This document shows, piece by piece, positions 26,042-34,651 of a stretch of DNA of 64,000 bases (position 1 is the first letter of the stretch; the number at the start of each line of letters is the position of its first letter). Source of the stretch: Rhodobacter sp. Har01 (GTDB lineage Bacteria; Pseudomonadota; Alphaproteobacteria; Rhodobacterales; Rhodobacteraceae); contig NZ_JAJCTD010000003.1 in assembly GCF_020564565.1 (NCBI RefSeq), positions 62,001-126,000 of the forward strand. The letters are read 5' to 3'. Below the pieces are notes generated by a model. It was not told the origin of the DNA. It made no database searches and worked only from the letters and a program-made list of their open reading frames with translations. A program made the position numbers and the translations under genes.

Positions 26042-26307
26042 CGCGCTACAGCATCGACTACGCCCCCAAGGCGGAAAAGCAGTTGCGGGCGGTCAGGGAT
26101 GCCCGGCTGGCCCTGCGCCTGAAACGCGCCATCGACCTTCTGGCCGAGAACCCGCGCCCGGACGGCTGCCTGAAGCTGGTGGGCGAGGTGGACCAGTGGC
26201 GGGTTCGGGTGGGGGATTGGCGGATCGTCTATGTGATCGAGGACGGCCGGCTGCTGGTGCTGGTGGTGACGGTGGCGCCGAGGGGCGGGGCGTATCGCGG
26301 CTTGTGA
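26038..26307 (+). CDS. Type II toxin, RelE/ParE family
   Basis: 89-residue toxin with the RelE-fold order: TRYSIDYAPKAEKQLRAV, then LKRAIDLLAENPRPDGCLKL, then DQWRVRVGDWRIVYVIEDGR and a final LVTVAPRGGAYR. The conserved basic residues near WRVRVGDWRIVY are those expected for a ribosome-dependent mRNA interferase of the RelE type. Paired with the antitoxin by a 4-base overlap. Activity is inferred from family. Confidence 0.92.
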   Translation: MTRYSIDYAPKAEKQLRAVRDARLALRLKRAIDLLAENPRPDGCLKLVGEVDQWRVRVGDWRIVYVIEDGRLLVLVVTVAPRGGAYRGL

Positions 26308-26329
26308 GCGCCGCAAAGGACTCGGTTCA

Positions 26330-26377
26330 GCCCGGCGGCACGCCGGGCAGCGCCCGACCCGCCCCCCACGGGGCGGG
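26330..26377. terminator. Two adjacent GC hairpins between convergent genes
   Basis: Hairpin one has arms GCCCGGCG (26330-26337) and CGCCGGGC (26341-26348). Hairpin two has arms CCCGCCCC (26358-26365) and GGGGCGGG (26370-26377). They lie 23-70 bases after the toxin stop and face the opposite-strand membrane protein gene, so they may mark a transcript end. No T-run. Confidence 0.45.
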
Positions 26378-26519
26378 CGCTACTCGCCCACCCCGCCGGG
26401 CCGGGCGCTGCGCTGGTCCAGAACCGATTTGGTGGCCTCTGCCGATTCTTGCGGGTTGGTACCCACTACACGAAAGCTGAACGCTTCGGTTGCACCGACC
26501 GAAGAATTGACAGCCTCAG

Positions 26520-27350
26520 CTATATAAACAGAATCTCAACTGAAGTTATTACGGTAGGGACCACAAGCAGAACGCCTCCGAAGGCAAGAAGAAAGGCGCA
26601 TAGATAGCGTTGGATCACGCGCGAGTAATCGCTTGCTGTGAAATCCAAGTAAAGAATGTCTCTCGTCTTTGCCTTGTAAGCAATGTCGAGAAGTTCCTCC
26701 CATAGAGCCCGCTCCACTCTTCGACGCGAAGAAATTACATCAATCACAGCCTCTGAATTGACGTATCCTGAACCGGTGTAGAAGTGACCAGCAGCTTCGG
26801 CCTCAAATTCTTCCTCTATGACATTAGGTGACCGGCTTTCGAAGATTTCACTAATAAACTCATGGAAAGACTCCTGCAGCGAGGCCGGGAAACTCAATGA
26901 ATCCCCGTTGAAAAATGGCGACGAGCTCTCACCCTGCAAACTCACATTGAAACGCGCGATGACCCTATCGAGGGCTGCGACAGTCAGTGCTTTCGTCTGG
27001 GTCTTTTCGGATTCCTCAATCATCCTTTGGGCTGTTGAAAACCGCGACACCTGTGTTGGGCAAAAGAGCAGAAACAGAAAAGAACCCAATCCAAAGACAA
27101 GGAGTCCAAAATACAAGAAATGCAAGCGCTTCTGTTCAACACTATCCCACCATCCTTGGACATCCATCGAAGGATTCGATAATTGATTCAGTCCGAAGAA
27201 GTCCAAGAAGAAATGATTGTATATAATTAGGTAGCCAATAAATGGCGCAAGAACGGTAGCGCGGGATACTCCAGACCCACCGACCCTAGCGAGAGAAGAC
27301 CATTTCGTAAACTCGTTCAAATTGTGAAAGAACTTTCGCGCCCTTCCCAT
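26520..27350 (-). CDS. AT-rich orphan membrane protein, family unknown
   Basis: 276-residue protein with three likely membrane helices: about 31-53 (ATVLAPFIGYLIIYNHFFLD), 76-97 (LHFLYFGLLVFGLGSFLFLL) and 249-274. Between the second and third helices lies a 150-residue soluble domain rich in acidic and serine residues. Base composition and codon use are strikingly AT-richer than every neighbour, which suggests recent transfer. It begins only 15 bases after the lepA stop on the same strand and runs toward the toxin-antitoxin pair. No family recognised and no catalytic motif visible. Confidence 0.78.
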   Translation of the reverse strand: MGRARKFFHNLNEFTKWSSLARVGGSGVSRATVLAPFIGYLIIYNHFFLDFFGLNQLSNPSMDVQGWWDSVEQKRLHFLYFGLLVFGLGSFLFLLFCPTQVSRFSTAQRMIEESEKTQTKALTVAALDRVIARFNVSLQGESSSPFFNGDSLSFPASLQESFHEFISEIFESRSPNVIEEEFEAEAAGHFYTGSGYVNSEAVIDVISSRRRVERALWEELLDIAYKAKTRDILYLDFTASDYSRVIQRYLCAFLLAFGGVLLVVPTVITSVEILFI

Positions 27351-27365
27351 CCGACTAGCTGTCCC

Positions 27366-29165
27366 TCACCCATCCATCTTCAACGCCGAGATGAACGCCG
27401 TCTGCGGGATTTCCACTTTCCCGAACTGGCGCATCCGTTTCTTGCCCTCTTTCTGCTTGTCCAGCAGCTTGCGCTTCCGCGTGGCGTCCCCGCCATAGCA
27501 CTTCGCCGTCACGTCCTTGCGCATCGCCGAAATCGTTTCGCGCGCGATCACCTTGGCGCCGATGGCGGCCTGGATGGGGATCTGGAACATGTGGCGGGGG
27601 ATCAGTTCCTTGAGCTTTTCGCACATCATCCGGCCGCGGGCCTCGGCGCGGTCGCGGTGGACCAGCATGGACAGGGCGTCCACCGGCTCGGCGTTGACGA
27701 GGATCGACATGCGGACGAGGTTGTCTTCGCGGTAGTCGGTCAGGGTGTAGTCGAAGGACGCATAGCCTTTGGTCACCGATTTCAGCCGGTCGTAGAAGTC
27801 GAACACCACCTCGTTCAGCGGCAGGTCGTATTCGACCATGGCGCGGGGGCCGGCGTAGGTGAGGTTCAGCTGGATGCCGCGGCGGTCCTGGCAGAGTTTC
27901 AGGATGTCGCCGAGGTATTCGTCGGGGACCATGATGGTCGCCTTGATCCGCGGTTCCTCGATATGGTCGATGTAGGTGACGTCGGGCATGTCGGCGGGGT
28001 TGTGCAACTCGCGCATCGTCCCGTCCTTCATGTGCAGGTGGTAGACGACCGAGGGCGCGGTGGTGATCAGGTCAAGGTCGAACTCGCGTTCCAGCCGTTC
28101 ACGGATGACCTCAAGGTGCAGCAGGCCCAGGAAGCCGCAGCGGAAGCCGAAGCCCAGCGCGGCCGAGGTTTCCATCTCGGCGGTGAAGGAGGCGTCGTTG
28201 AGGGCCAGCTTCTCGATGGCGTCGCGGAGGGATTCGAAGTCGGCGGCGTCGACCGGGAACAGGCCGCAGAACACCACCGGGACCGAGGGCTTGAAGCCCG
28301 GCAGCGCCTGGGCGCAGGGGCGGCGCTCGTGGGTGATGGTGTCGCCGACGCGGGTGTCGCGGACCTGCTTGATGCTGGCGGTCAGCACGCCGATCTCGCC
28401 CGGGCCCAGTTCGGGCCAGTCCACCATTTGCGGGCGAAGGACCGCCAGCTTGTCGATGCCGTAGGTGGCGTTGGTCGCCATCATGCGGATGCGGTCGCCC
28501 TTGCGGATGACGCCGTCGATGACGCGGATCATCACCACGACGCCCAGGTAGGCGTCATACCAGCTGTCCACCAGCATCGCCTTCAGCGGCGCCTCGCGGT
28601 CGCCCTTCGGCGCCGGCAGGCGGGTGACGATGGCCTCAAGCACCTCGGGGATGCCGAGGCCGGTCTTGGCCGAGATGGCGATGGCGTCGCTGGCGTCAAG
28701 GCCGATCACGTCCTCGATGTTGGCCTTCACCCGCTCGGGCTCGGCGGCGGGGAGGTCGATCTTGTTCAGCACCGGCACGATTTCGTGCCCCGCGTCGAGG
28801 GCCTGGTAGACGTTGGCCAGGGTCTGTGCCTCGACCCCCTGGGAGGCATCGACCACCAGAAGCGAGCCTTCGACGGCGCGCATCGAGCGCGACACTTCGT
28901 AGGCAAAGTCGACGTGGCCGGGGGTGTCGATCAGGTTCAGCACATAGGTCTTGCCGTCGCGGGCCGGGTATTCCAGCCGCACGGTGTTGGCCTTGATGGT
29001 GATGCCGCGTTCCCTCTCGATATCCATCGAGTCCAGCATCTGGGCCTTCATGTCGCGTTGCGCGACGGTGCCCGTGGTCTGGATCAGCCGGTCGGCCAGG
29101 GTGGATTTGCCGTGGTCGATGTGCGCCACGATCGAGAAATTGCGGATAAGGGAAAGTTCGGTCAT
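27366..29165 (-). CDS. lepA: Elongation factor 4 (LepA) translational GTPase
   Basis: 599-residue ribosome-associated GTPase that can remodel stalled or mistranslocated ribosomes. G1 motif is AHIDHGKST (14-22), the switch region has RGITIK, G3 is DTPGHVDF and G4 is NKIDLP. The C-terminal LepA-specific domain contains [22 protein letters not shown], split here as [11 protein letters not shown] and [11 protein letters not shown]. Length matches the family. Start at ATG 29165 ([17 protein letters not shown]). The downstream gene on the same strand is the AT-rich membrane protein. Confidence 0.98.
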   Translation of the reverse strand: MTELSLIRNFSIVAHIDHGKSTLADRLIQTTGTVAQRDMKAQMLDSMDIERERGITIKANTVRLEYPARDGKTYVLNLIDTPGHVDFAYEVSRSMRAVEGSLLVVDASQGVEAQTLANVYQALDAGHEIVPVLNKIDLPAAEPERVKANIEDVIGLDASDAIAISAKTGLGIPEVLEAIVTRLPAPKGDREAPLKAMLVDSWYDAYLGVVVMIRVIDGVIRKGDRIRMMATNATYGIDKLAVLRPQMVDWPELGPGEIGVLTASIKQVRDTRVGDTITHERRPCAQALPGFKPSVPVVFCGLFPVDAADFESLRDAIEKLALNDASFTAEMETSAALGFGFRCGFLGLLHLEVIRERLEREFDLDLITTAPSVVYHLHMKDGTMRELHNPADMPDVTYIDHIEEPRIKATIMVPDEYLGDILKLCQDRRGIQLNLTYAGPRAMVEYDLPLNEVVFDFYDRLKSVTKGYASFDYTLTDYREDNLVRMSILVNAEPVDALSMLVHRDRAEARGRMMCEKLKELIPRHMFQIPIQAAIGAKVIARETISAMRKDVTAKCYGGDATRKRKLLDKQKEGKKRMRQFGKVEIPQTAFISALKMDG

Positions 29166-29229
29166 GGGAAGGGCATATAGCCTGCCCTGCAAGGGCAAGG
29201 AAGGGGCCAGGTGGCGGGTCAGTGGACGC

Positions 29230-29269
29230 TTGACGCATCTGGTACGTATGTACAGGATATCGGATATCC
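29230..29269 (+). promoter_or_regulatory. Candidate promoter and nested palindromes upstream of the LLM operon
   Basis: A -35-like TTGACG (29230-29235) is followed by GTACGTATGTAC (29242-29253, a near-palindrome with GTAC ends) and GGATATCGGATATCC (29255-29269, arms GGATATC and GATATCC). A clear -10 was not found. The palindromes overlap the expected promoter spacer and could be a repressor operator. Confidence 0.45.
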
Positions 29270-29288
29270 CGCAGCGGGGGGGGCCGCG

Positions 29289-30314
29289 ATGGACTGTGTG
29301 CATTTCCTGTCGACGCATCTGCTGGACCCGGCCAAGGGCGGCAAGCAGCTTTATGCGGACACCGTGGCGCAGGCGGTGCAGGCCGAGGCCTGCGGATACC
29401 GGGGCGTGGCGATCCCGGAGCACCACCTTGTCAACATCCTTCTGGTGCCCTCGCCCTTGCAGATGGCGGTCAAGATCGCCGCCCACACCCGGCGGCTGGC
29501 GCTGATGACCTCGATCTGCCAGTTGCCCTTGCGCGACATGCGCATCTTTGCCGGCGAGGTGATCCAGGCCCAGGCGCTGTGCGAGGGGCGGCTGAGCCTG
29601 GGCGTGGGCAAGGGCGCCTTCGGCTATGAGACGGCGCGCTGCGGCGTGCCGATGGACGAGACCAAGGCGCGCTTCGAAGACGCGCTGGCCCTGCTTGAGG
29701 CGCTGCTGACGCGGCCAGAGGTGGGCTGGGACAGCCCCTGGTACCGGTTCGACCCGCTGACCGTGATGCCGCGCCCGGAAGACCCCATTCCCTTGATGCT
29801 GGGGGTGATGGCGCCGCCCGGGATCGAGGCGGCGGCGGCGAAGAACTATCACGTCCAGACCACGCCGCTGTCGGCCACGCATGGCGTGCTGGAAAGCCAG
29901 GTCGCCGCCTTTCACCGCGGCCGGGCGCAGCACCCGGCGCCGACCAACCGGCTGTCGTTGCAGCGCGGCGTCTTTCTGGTGCGATCCGAGGCCGAGCGGC
30001 GCCGGATGGTCGACCTGGCGCAGCGCTATTACATGAGCTTCGACAATGTCTTTGGCGGGCCGGGGATCGTCGACCACGGGGTGATCCGGCCGCTGCCCCG
30101 GGCCCAGACGGCCGAAGAGCTGGGCGCGAACATCCTGATCTGCGAGAAGGACCAGATGATCGACCGGCTGGCTGCCTATGCCGAAATGGGCATCGACGAG
30201 GTCATTGTCACCTCGATCTTCGGCCAGCCGCAGGACGAGACGCTGGAGATGATGGCGCGGTTCGGGGCCGAGGTGATGCCGCACCTCTTGGCCCTGAAGC
30301 GCAAGGCCGCCTGA
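29289..30314 (+). CDS. LLM-class flavin-dependent oxidoreductase
   Basis: 341-residue luciferase-like monooxygenase. The TIM-barrel features are [18 protein letters not shown] near residue 45 and [15 protein letters not shown] near 110. The C-terminal part has [16 protein letters not shown]. Such enzymes use reduced FMN and oxygen on aldehydes, sulfonates, dibenzothiophenes or heterocycles. The start is at ATG 29289 ([15 protein letters not shown]); a longer frame at 29211 would run through the palindromic promoter. It forms an operon with a tautomerase and a hydrolase, which suggests a small ring-opening route. Confidence 0.88.
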   Translation: MDCVHFLSTHLLDPAKGGKQLYADTVAQAVQAEACGYRGVAIPEHHLVNILLVPSPLQMAVKIAAHTRRLALMTSICQLPLRDMRIFAGEVIQAQALCEGRLSLGVGKGAFGYETARCGVPMDETKARFEDALALLEALLTRPEVGWDSPWYRFDPLTVMPRPEDPIPLMLGVMAPPGIEAAAAKNYHVQTTPLSATHGVLESQVAAFHRGRAQHPAPTNRLSLQRGVFLVRSEAERRRMVDLAQRYYMSFDNVFGGPGIVDHGVIRPLPRAQTAEELGANILICEKDQMIDRLAAYAEMGIDEVIVTSIFGQPQDETLEMMARFGAEVMPHLLALKRKAA

Positions 30315-30352
30315 GCGGCGGGGTTCGAGTTCTGCAAGGAAAGGGGAAGGCG

Positions 30353-30544
30353 ATGCCAGTCATCCGCATCGAAATGTTCGAAGGCCGCACGGTCGAGCAG
30401 AAGCGCGCCTGCGCCGAAGCGGTCACCCGCGCCTGGGCCGAGACCTGCAACGGCGATCCCGCACAGGTGATCGTGGTGTTCGAGGACCTGAAGCGCGAGA
30501 ACTGGGCCACCGGCGGGCGGCTGGCCAGCGACCCCAGGGTCTGA
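30353..30544 (+). CDS. 4-oxalocrotonate tautomerase-family enzyme
   Basis: 63-residue subunit (mature protein starts with the catalytic Pro after Met removal). [20 protein letters not shown] matches the family start; other pieces are [10 protein letters not shown] and [19 protein letters not shown]. It converts enol and keto forms of small dienoates in aromatic ring-cleavage routes and works as a hexamer. Shine-Dalgarno GGAAAGGGGAAGG lies just upstream. The adjoining monooxygenase and hydrolase make a ring-opening pathway plausible; substrate unknown. Confidence 0.88.
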   Translation: MPVIRIEMFEGRTVEQKRACAEAVTRAWAETCNGDPAQVIVVFEDLKRENWATGGRLASDPRV

Positions 30545-30548
30545 GGCC

Positions 30549-31313
30549 ATGCGGTCAGCCTATTCGGTGGCGGGCGACGGGCCGGCGCTGTTCCTGATTC
30601 ACGGCATCGGCGCGCGGCGGGCCACCTTCGACAGCCTTGTCGCGGGCCTGAAGGACCGCTTCACCTGCATCAGCTATGACCTGCGCGGGCACGGGCTTTC
30701 GCCGCTGCCCGCGGAGCGGTTCGGGCTGGACGATCTGGTCGACGATCTTGAGGAATTGCGCGCCCGGCTGGGGGTGGACCGGGCGCATTTCGCCGGGCAC
30801 AGCCTGGGCGGCATGATCGGCCCCGCCTATGCCCTGCGCCACCCCGAGCGGGTGCTGTCGCTGGGCCTGTGGTCCACCGCCGCCTTCCGCACCGACGACG
30901 ACAGCGCCAAGGTGCGCGGCGTGGTGGCCCAGATGCGCGCGCAGGGCATCGGCCCGGTGCTGGACACGCTGACCGCGCGCTGGTTCACCGATGCCTTCTG
31001 CGCCGCGCGGCCGGATGTCATCGATTGGCGCAAGCGGCAGGTGATGGACACCGACCCGCAGGTGTTCCTCAACGTCTTCGACATCTATGCCGAGACCGAG
31101 ATGGCGCCCTGGCTGCACCGGGTGACGGCCCCGGCGCAGATCATCACCGGAGAGCTGGACGGCGGCTGCAACCCGCGGCTCAACGCCGAGATCAACCGGG
31201 CGCTGCCGGGCAGCGAGCTGGTGATCCTGCCGGGCCTGAAGCACGCCATCTTCATCGAGGCGACGGACCGGGTGCTGCCGCATGTCCGCCGCTTTCTGCT
31301 GGCGCAAGGCTGA
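30549..31313 (+). CDS. Alpha/beta hydrolase in LLM operon
   Basis: 254-residue hydrolase, 4 bases after the tautomerase stop. The oxyanion region is LFLIHGIGARRATFDSLV, the nucleophile elbow GHSLGGM, the acid in ITGELDGGC and the final His in GLKHAIFIEATD. The best general match is to the PcaD/lactonase group. It probably hydrolyses the product of the two upstream enzymes, for instance an enol-lactone or ester. The 3' end overlaps the convergent TetR gene by 62 bases. Confidence 0.85.
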   Translation: MRSAYSVAGDGPALFLIHGIGARRATFDSLVAGLKDRFTCISYDLRGHGLSPLPAERFGLDDLVDDLEELRARLGVDRAHFAGHSLGGMIGPAYALRHPERVLSLGLWSTAAFRTDDDSAKVRGVVAQMRAQGIGPVLDTLTARWFTDAFCAARPDVIDWRKRQVMDTDPQVFLNVFDIYAETEMAPWLHRVTAPAQIITGELDGGCNPRLNAEINRALPGSELVILPGLKHAIFIEATDRVLPHVRRFLLAQG

Positions 31314-31860
31314 GGCGGATCAGGTCTTCGCAGCCTTGCAGGCCGCGTTCCAGCGCCGCCGCGTCCTGGCGGCGGGCATAGTCGGCCCAAAGCCCGTCAA
31401 GGGCGGCCATCACCGTGTCGGCCACCCGGTCGCGCGCCGGCTCCGGCCCGCCCGGCAGCAGGTCCAGCAGCGCGGCGCGGTAGGCCGCGTAAAGCGCGCG
31501 CTCGGTGGCGGCGATCTGGGGGTGCCATTGCGCGGCGGCCCAGAGGTCCAGCCGCAACCGCAGGTGATCGGGGGCCAGAAAGCGGTCGGAAAAGCCGGCC
31601 CGCAGGAACGCCCGCAGCCGGTCCTGTGGCCCACCGGCGGCGGACAGGGCGGCCTCGGTCGCGGCGCGCAGGTCGTTCGAGGCCAGCCGGTAAGCCTCGG
31701 CCAGCACCTCGTCCATGCCGGCGAAGTTGTAGGTGATGTGGCCCAGCGCCAGCCCGGCCTCGGCCGCCACCTTGCGGGCGGTCAGCCGGGCATGCCCGTC
31801 GCGCGCCAGCACCCGCAGCGCGGCGGCGGCAATCTGGGCGCGGCGGGCGGCGCGGGTCAT
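31252..31860 (-). CDS. TetR-family transcriptional regulator
   Basis: 202-residue regulator. The N-terminal helix-turn-helix is ARDGHARLTARKVAAEAGLA followed by LGHITYNFAGMDEVL. The remaining part is a ligand-binding helical domain (RAFLRAGFSDRFLAPDHLRL) resembling BetI-like members. The start is ATG 31860. Its 3' end overlaps the hydrolase gene by 62 bases, so it is convergent to the LLM operon and may regulate it and itself. A perfect 14-base palindrome (arms CGCGGT and ACCGCG) sits just upstream of its start at 31861-31874. Confidence 0.88.
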   Translation of the reverse strand: MTRAARRAQIAAAALRVLARDGHARLTARKVAAEAGLALGHITYNFAGMDEVLAEAYRLASNDLRAATEAALSAAGGPQDRLRAFLRAGFSDRFLAPDHLRLRLDLWAAAQWHPQIAATERALYAAYRAALLDLLPGGPEPARDRVADTVMAALDGLWADYARRQDAAALERGLQGCEDLIRLSLAPAESGGHAAAPGPSPR

Positions 31861-31874
31861 CGCGGTTGACCGCG
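31861..31874. promoter_or_regulatory. Palindrome next to the TetR start codon
   Basis: CGCGGT and ACCGCG separated by TG. It abuts the TetR initiation codon and is a candidate autoregulatory operator. GC-rich palindromes occur by chance in this genome, so the assignment is weak. Confidence 0.35.
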
Positions 31875-32101
31875 GCGAATCAGGTGCGCCCTCTGCCCCG
31901 GTCTGCCGCCTGGCGCGCGCTGCATGATCCCGCCCCCTATCTGGTGGTTTGCGGGGGCCAGCCTTCCATCCCTTGCGGATTTCGGCAATCCCCTGCCCAG
32001 CCGCGGTGCAGCATTGAAAGATTCGGTGGAAATCGGCATAATTCCGCTCAAACAATGACCGCAGTCAGAGGGTGACCCTGTCGGCGGCGATGAGGCAGAA
32101 G

Positions 32102-32416
32102 ATGAAGAAATCTCTCGTTGTGGCGGCCTTTGCCGTTTGCGTGCTTCCCGTCACAGGCACTGTTGCAGCCGCCGGGCCGATCGAAAGCGCCTGCCTGCGG
32201 TCGGGCCGCGATGCCGCCAGCCGGGCGCTGTGCGGCTGCATCCAGGAAGTCGCGGACATGACGCTGAAGGGCAATGACCAGCGCCGGGCCGCCAAGTTCT
32301 TCCGCGACCCCGAACTGGCGCATGAAGTCTGGATCTCGCAGCGGCCCGACGACGATGCCTTCTGGAACCGCTACAAGCAGTTCGGCGAGATGGCCGAGGC
32401 CTACTGCGCCTTCTGA
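32102..32416 (+). CDS. Secreted small cysteine-containing protein, function unknown
   Basis: 104-residue protein with a signal peptide (MKKSLVVAAFAVCVLPVTGT, cleavage likely near VAAAG). The mature part has a conserved-looking cysteine pattern IESACLRSGRDAASRALCGC and then QEVADMTLKGNDQRRAAKFF. Such proteins occur in many Rhodobacterales and are of unknown function (sometimes misnamed as transporters). The start is ATG 32102; an in-frame ATG lies at 32090. Convergent with the phosphatase gene by a 16-base overlap at 32401-32416. Confidence 0.78.
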   Translation: MKKSLVVAAFAVCVLPVTGTVAAAGPIESACLRSGRDAASRALCGCIQEVADMTLKGNDQRRAAKFFRDPELAHEVWISQRPDDDAFWNRYKQFGEMAEAYCAF

Positions 32417-32847
32417 GGCCTGCGCAGCGCGGAAATCAGCCCCCGGCAGCCGGTCTCGATCAGGTCAAGGGTGCGGTCGAATTCGCCGGTGTACCAGGGG
32501 TCGGGCACATCGGCATCGGCCAGGAACAGCCGCAGCTCCGCCCCCGGCCCGGGGTGCAGCGCGCGCAGGTCTGACAGGTTGCTGCGGTCCATCGCCAGGA
32601 TCAGGTCGAACCGGGTGAAATCCGCGCGGGTCACCTGCCGGGCGCGCAAGTCTGACAGGTCATAGCCGCGCCGCGCGGCGGCGGCCACGGCGGGGGGGTG
32701 CGGCGGGTCGCCCGCGTGCCAGCCGCCGGTGCCGGCGCTGTCGGCGGTGACGTTCAGGCCGGCGTCGAGGGCCAGGCGGCGGAACACGCCCTCGGCGGTG
32801 GGCGAGCGGCAGATGTTGCCCAGGCAGACGAACAGCACGGCGGTCAT
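32401..32847 (-). CDS. Low-molecular-weight protein tyrosine phosphatase
   Basis: 148-residue phosphatase. The P-loop is VCLGNICRSPTAEGVF (CX5R, Cys 8 and Arg 14), and the catalytic acid loop is VPDPWYTGEFD. Length and motif order match the LMW-PTP family, which removes phosphate from tyrosine on regulatory or capsule-export proteins. It is translationally coupled by a 4-base overlap with the upstream flavin-binding-like protein gene. Confidence 0.92.
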   Translation of the reverse strand: MTAVLFVCLGNICRSPTAEGVFRRLALDAGLNVTADSAGTGGWHAGDPPHPPAVAAAARRGYDLSDLRARQVTRADFTRFDLILAMDRSNLSDLRALHPGPGAELRLFLADADVPDPWYTGEFDRTLDLIETGCRGLISALRRPQKAQ

Positions 32848-33524
32848 CGGGCACGGTCTCCGAACCGCCAGCGGGCGACGCTTTCGGGCAGCGCCAGCCC
32901 GGGCGGCAGGTCGGGGGCGGCGACGGGCGCGGCGGTGGCCAGCGCCAGCGGGATCAGCCCGGCCCAGACCGGCCAGGCGCGATCTTCGCCCGGGTCGGTG
33001 CCGCCGGGGGGTGCGGCGGCGATCTTGGCCGAGGCCTCGGTCAGGGGCAGCGACAGGATGGCGGTGGCCTTGAGTTCCTGTTCGGTCATCGGGCGCAGGG
33101 TGTCCCAGCGGCCGGGCCACAGGGTCTCGACCATGGCGCGCAGATGCGCCCGCTTGGCGGCCGGGTCGGTGACCGGCTGCGCCGTGCCGAAGACCATGAC
33201 CGAGCGGTGGTTGACCGAATGCTCGAAGGCCGAGCGCGCCAGCACCATGGCGTCGGTAAAGGTGACGGTCACGCAGACCTGTGCGCCCCGCCCCGCCTTC
33301 AGGCTGCGCGAGGCGGCCGAGCCGTGCCAGTAGATCCGGTCACCCTCGCGCCATTGCAGGGTGGGAATGACCACCGGCGCGCCGTCGATGACGGTGCCGA
33401 CATGGGCCACCGGCATGGCGTCGAGGATGGCCTCGATCAGGGCGCGGTCATAACCCGCCTTTTCCGGCATCCGGCGCAGCCGGGTGCGGGCCGAAGGGGC
33501 TGCGGCAGGGCGGGGGTGGGTCAT
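32844..33524 (-). CDS. Pyridoxamine 5'-phosphate oxidase-fold (flavin-binding) protein
   Basis: 226-residue protein. It belongs to the putative flavin-nucleotide-binding group: KAGYDRALIEAILDAMPVAH at the front, then HVGTVIDGAPVVIPTLQW, then YWHGSAASRSLKAGRGAQV and SVNHRSVMVFG. These small split-barrel proteins bind FMN or F420-like cofactors or act as reductases. The start is ATG 33524. It overlaps the phosphatase gene by 4 bases (ATGA), suggesting one operon, though a link between the two functions is not evident. Confidence 0.85.
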   Translation of the reverse strand: MTHPRPAAAPSARTRLRRMPEKAGYDRALIEAILDAMPVAHVGTVIDGAPVVIPTLQWREGDRIYWHGSAASRSLKAGRGAQVCVTVTFTDAMVLARSAFEHSVNHRSVMVFGTAQPVTDPAAKRAHLRAMVETLWPGRWDTLRPMTEQELKATAILSLPLTEASAKIAAAPPGGTDPGEDRAWPVWAGLIPLALATAAPVAAPDLPPGLALPESVARWRFGDRAR

Positions 33525-33646
33525 GGCAGGCGGCGCCTTTTCGACGGGGTCGCGAGACACTTCCGCAACCCGGCGCAAGGGTCAAGGCAGGCCGGGGGCC
33601 AACGGGCCGGAGAGGATGTCTCCCCTCCGGCCGCCGCACGCGCCGA

Positions 33647-34129
33647 TCAGCCGCCGGTGCCGTGGTCCATCTCGCCCTTGGCGGGCATGCGGGCATTGTC
33701 GATCGGCACTTCGACGGTGACTTCGGTGCCGGATTCGAAGACCAGCGTCAGCGGGAAGCTGTCGCCGTCCTTCAGTTCCGTGGTCAGGCCCATCAGCATG
33801 ACGTGGTCGGCCCCACGCTTCAGCTCATGCATGCCGCCGGCGGCGACGGGAAAGCCCTCTTTCACCTCGACCATCTTCATCACGCCCTGGTCGTCCATGA
33901 TATGGGTGTGCAGTTCCACCTTCTGCGCCACGTCGGCCTTTGCGGCGACAAGGCGGTCATCGGTGGCCCCCATGTTGTGCAGGGTGAAGAAGGCCGCGCC
34001 AGAGGCGCCGATGCCGCCCATGGTGCGGCCATAGGCGTCCATGACGTGGATCGAGGCGTCCTCGGCAAAGCCGGGGGACAGGGACAGGATGGCCGCGGCG
34101 GCGGCCAGGAACGTGCGACGGGACAGCAT
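33647..34129 (-). CDS. Periplasmic copper chaperone PCu(A)C-like
   Basis: 160-residue secreted protein with a signal peptide (MLSRRTFLAAAAAILSL, cleavage near GFAED). It shows the PCu(A)C copper site pattern: LHNMG, then VELHTHIMDDQGVMKM, then HELKRGADHVMLMG, in which His and Met residues bind Cu(I). These proteins pass copper to cytochrome oxidase CuA. The DUF2946-like membrane protein lies upstream on the same strand, 46 bases away, and fits a copper-handling pair. Confidence 0.9.
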   Translation of the reverse strand: MLSRRTFLAAAAAILSLSPGFAEDASIHVMDAYGRTMGGIGASGAAFFTLHNMGATDDRLVAAKADVAQKVELHTHIMDDQGVMKMVEVKEGFPVAAGGMHELKRGADHVMLMGLTTELKDGDSFPLTLVFESGTEVTVEVPIDNARMPAKGEMDHGTGG

Positions 34130-34175
34130 CTTGATGCTCCTTGCTGGTACAGTCTGGATCGGTTGCGAAGACGGC

Positions 34176-34535
34176 TCAGGCCGCCGCCGGGGGGCCCCGG
34201 GACCGCACCCGCAACCGCCGGCGCAGGCGCGGGGCGGGGGCCGAGACCGGCCGGCCCAGTCGCGCCCGCAGTTGCCGCGGCAGCAGCAGGGGCATCGGCA
34301 GCGCGGATGCCAGCGCCAGCCCGCCCAGCACGCAGTCGGGGCAGGCATGGCGATGCACCGCCGGCTTGCCCTCGGCATCCAGGCTGACAACGGCGGTGCC
34401 GCCGTCGGCGCAAATCTCCACCAGGACCGCGCCGCGCGCCTCGGCCCGGCCGATGGCGGTCTGCCCCGAGACCAGCGCAACGGCCAGCGCAACGGCCAGC
34501 ACAAGCAACAGGCGAAGGGCATGGATCAGCCGCAT
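34176..34535 (-). CDS. DUF2946-like membrane protein, possibly copper-related
   Basis: 119-residue protein with an N-terminal hydrophobic segment (ALRLLLVLAVALAVALVSG) and another around LGGLALASALPMPLLL. A cysteine pair and histidines (VHRHACPDCVLGG) are characteristic of DUF2946-type proteins that often accompany copper genes. It sits directly upstream of the PCu(A)C-like gene on the same strand. The C-terminal tail is Arg-rich. A role in copper handling is inferred from context. Confidence 0.68.
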   Translation of the reverse strand: MRLIHALRLLLVLAVALAVALVSGQTAIGRAEARGAVLVEICADGGTAVVSLDAEGKPAVHRHACPDCVLGGLALASALPMPLLLPRQLRARLGRPVSAPAPRLRRRLRVRSRGPPAAA

Positions 34536-34596
34536 GCCCCGTTTCTAGCGGCTTCGATCCGGCATTTCCAGCCCATCGGCCGGCGGCACAACGGCA

Positions 34597-34627
34597 AAGG
34601 CCCCGCGCGGGTGACGCGCGGGGCCTT
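34597..34627 (-). terminator. Terminator-like hairpin after rpmB
   Basis: A perfect 13-base stem, AAGGCCCCGCGCG (34597-34609) and CGCGCGGGGCCTT (34615-34627) with loop GGTGA. Read on the minus strand the stem follows the rpmB stop by about 25 bases and ends in TT. It could terminate rpmB. Confidence 0.7.
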
Positions 34628-34651
34628 GCATGGGTGCCTTGCGGCGCAGCG

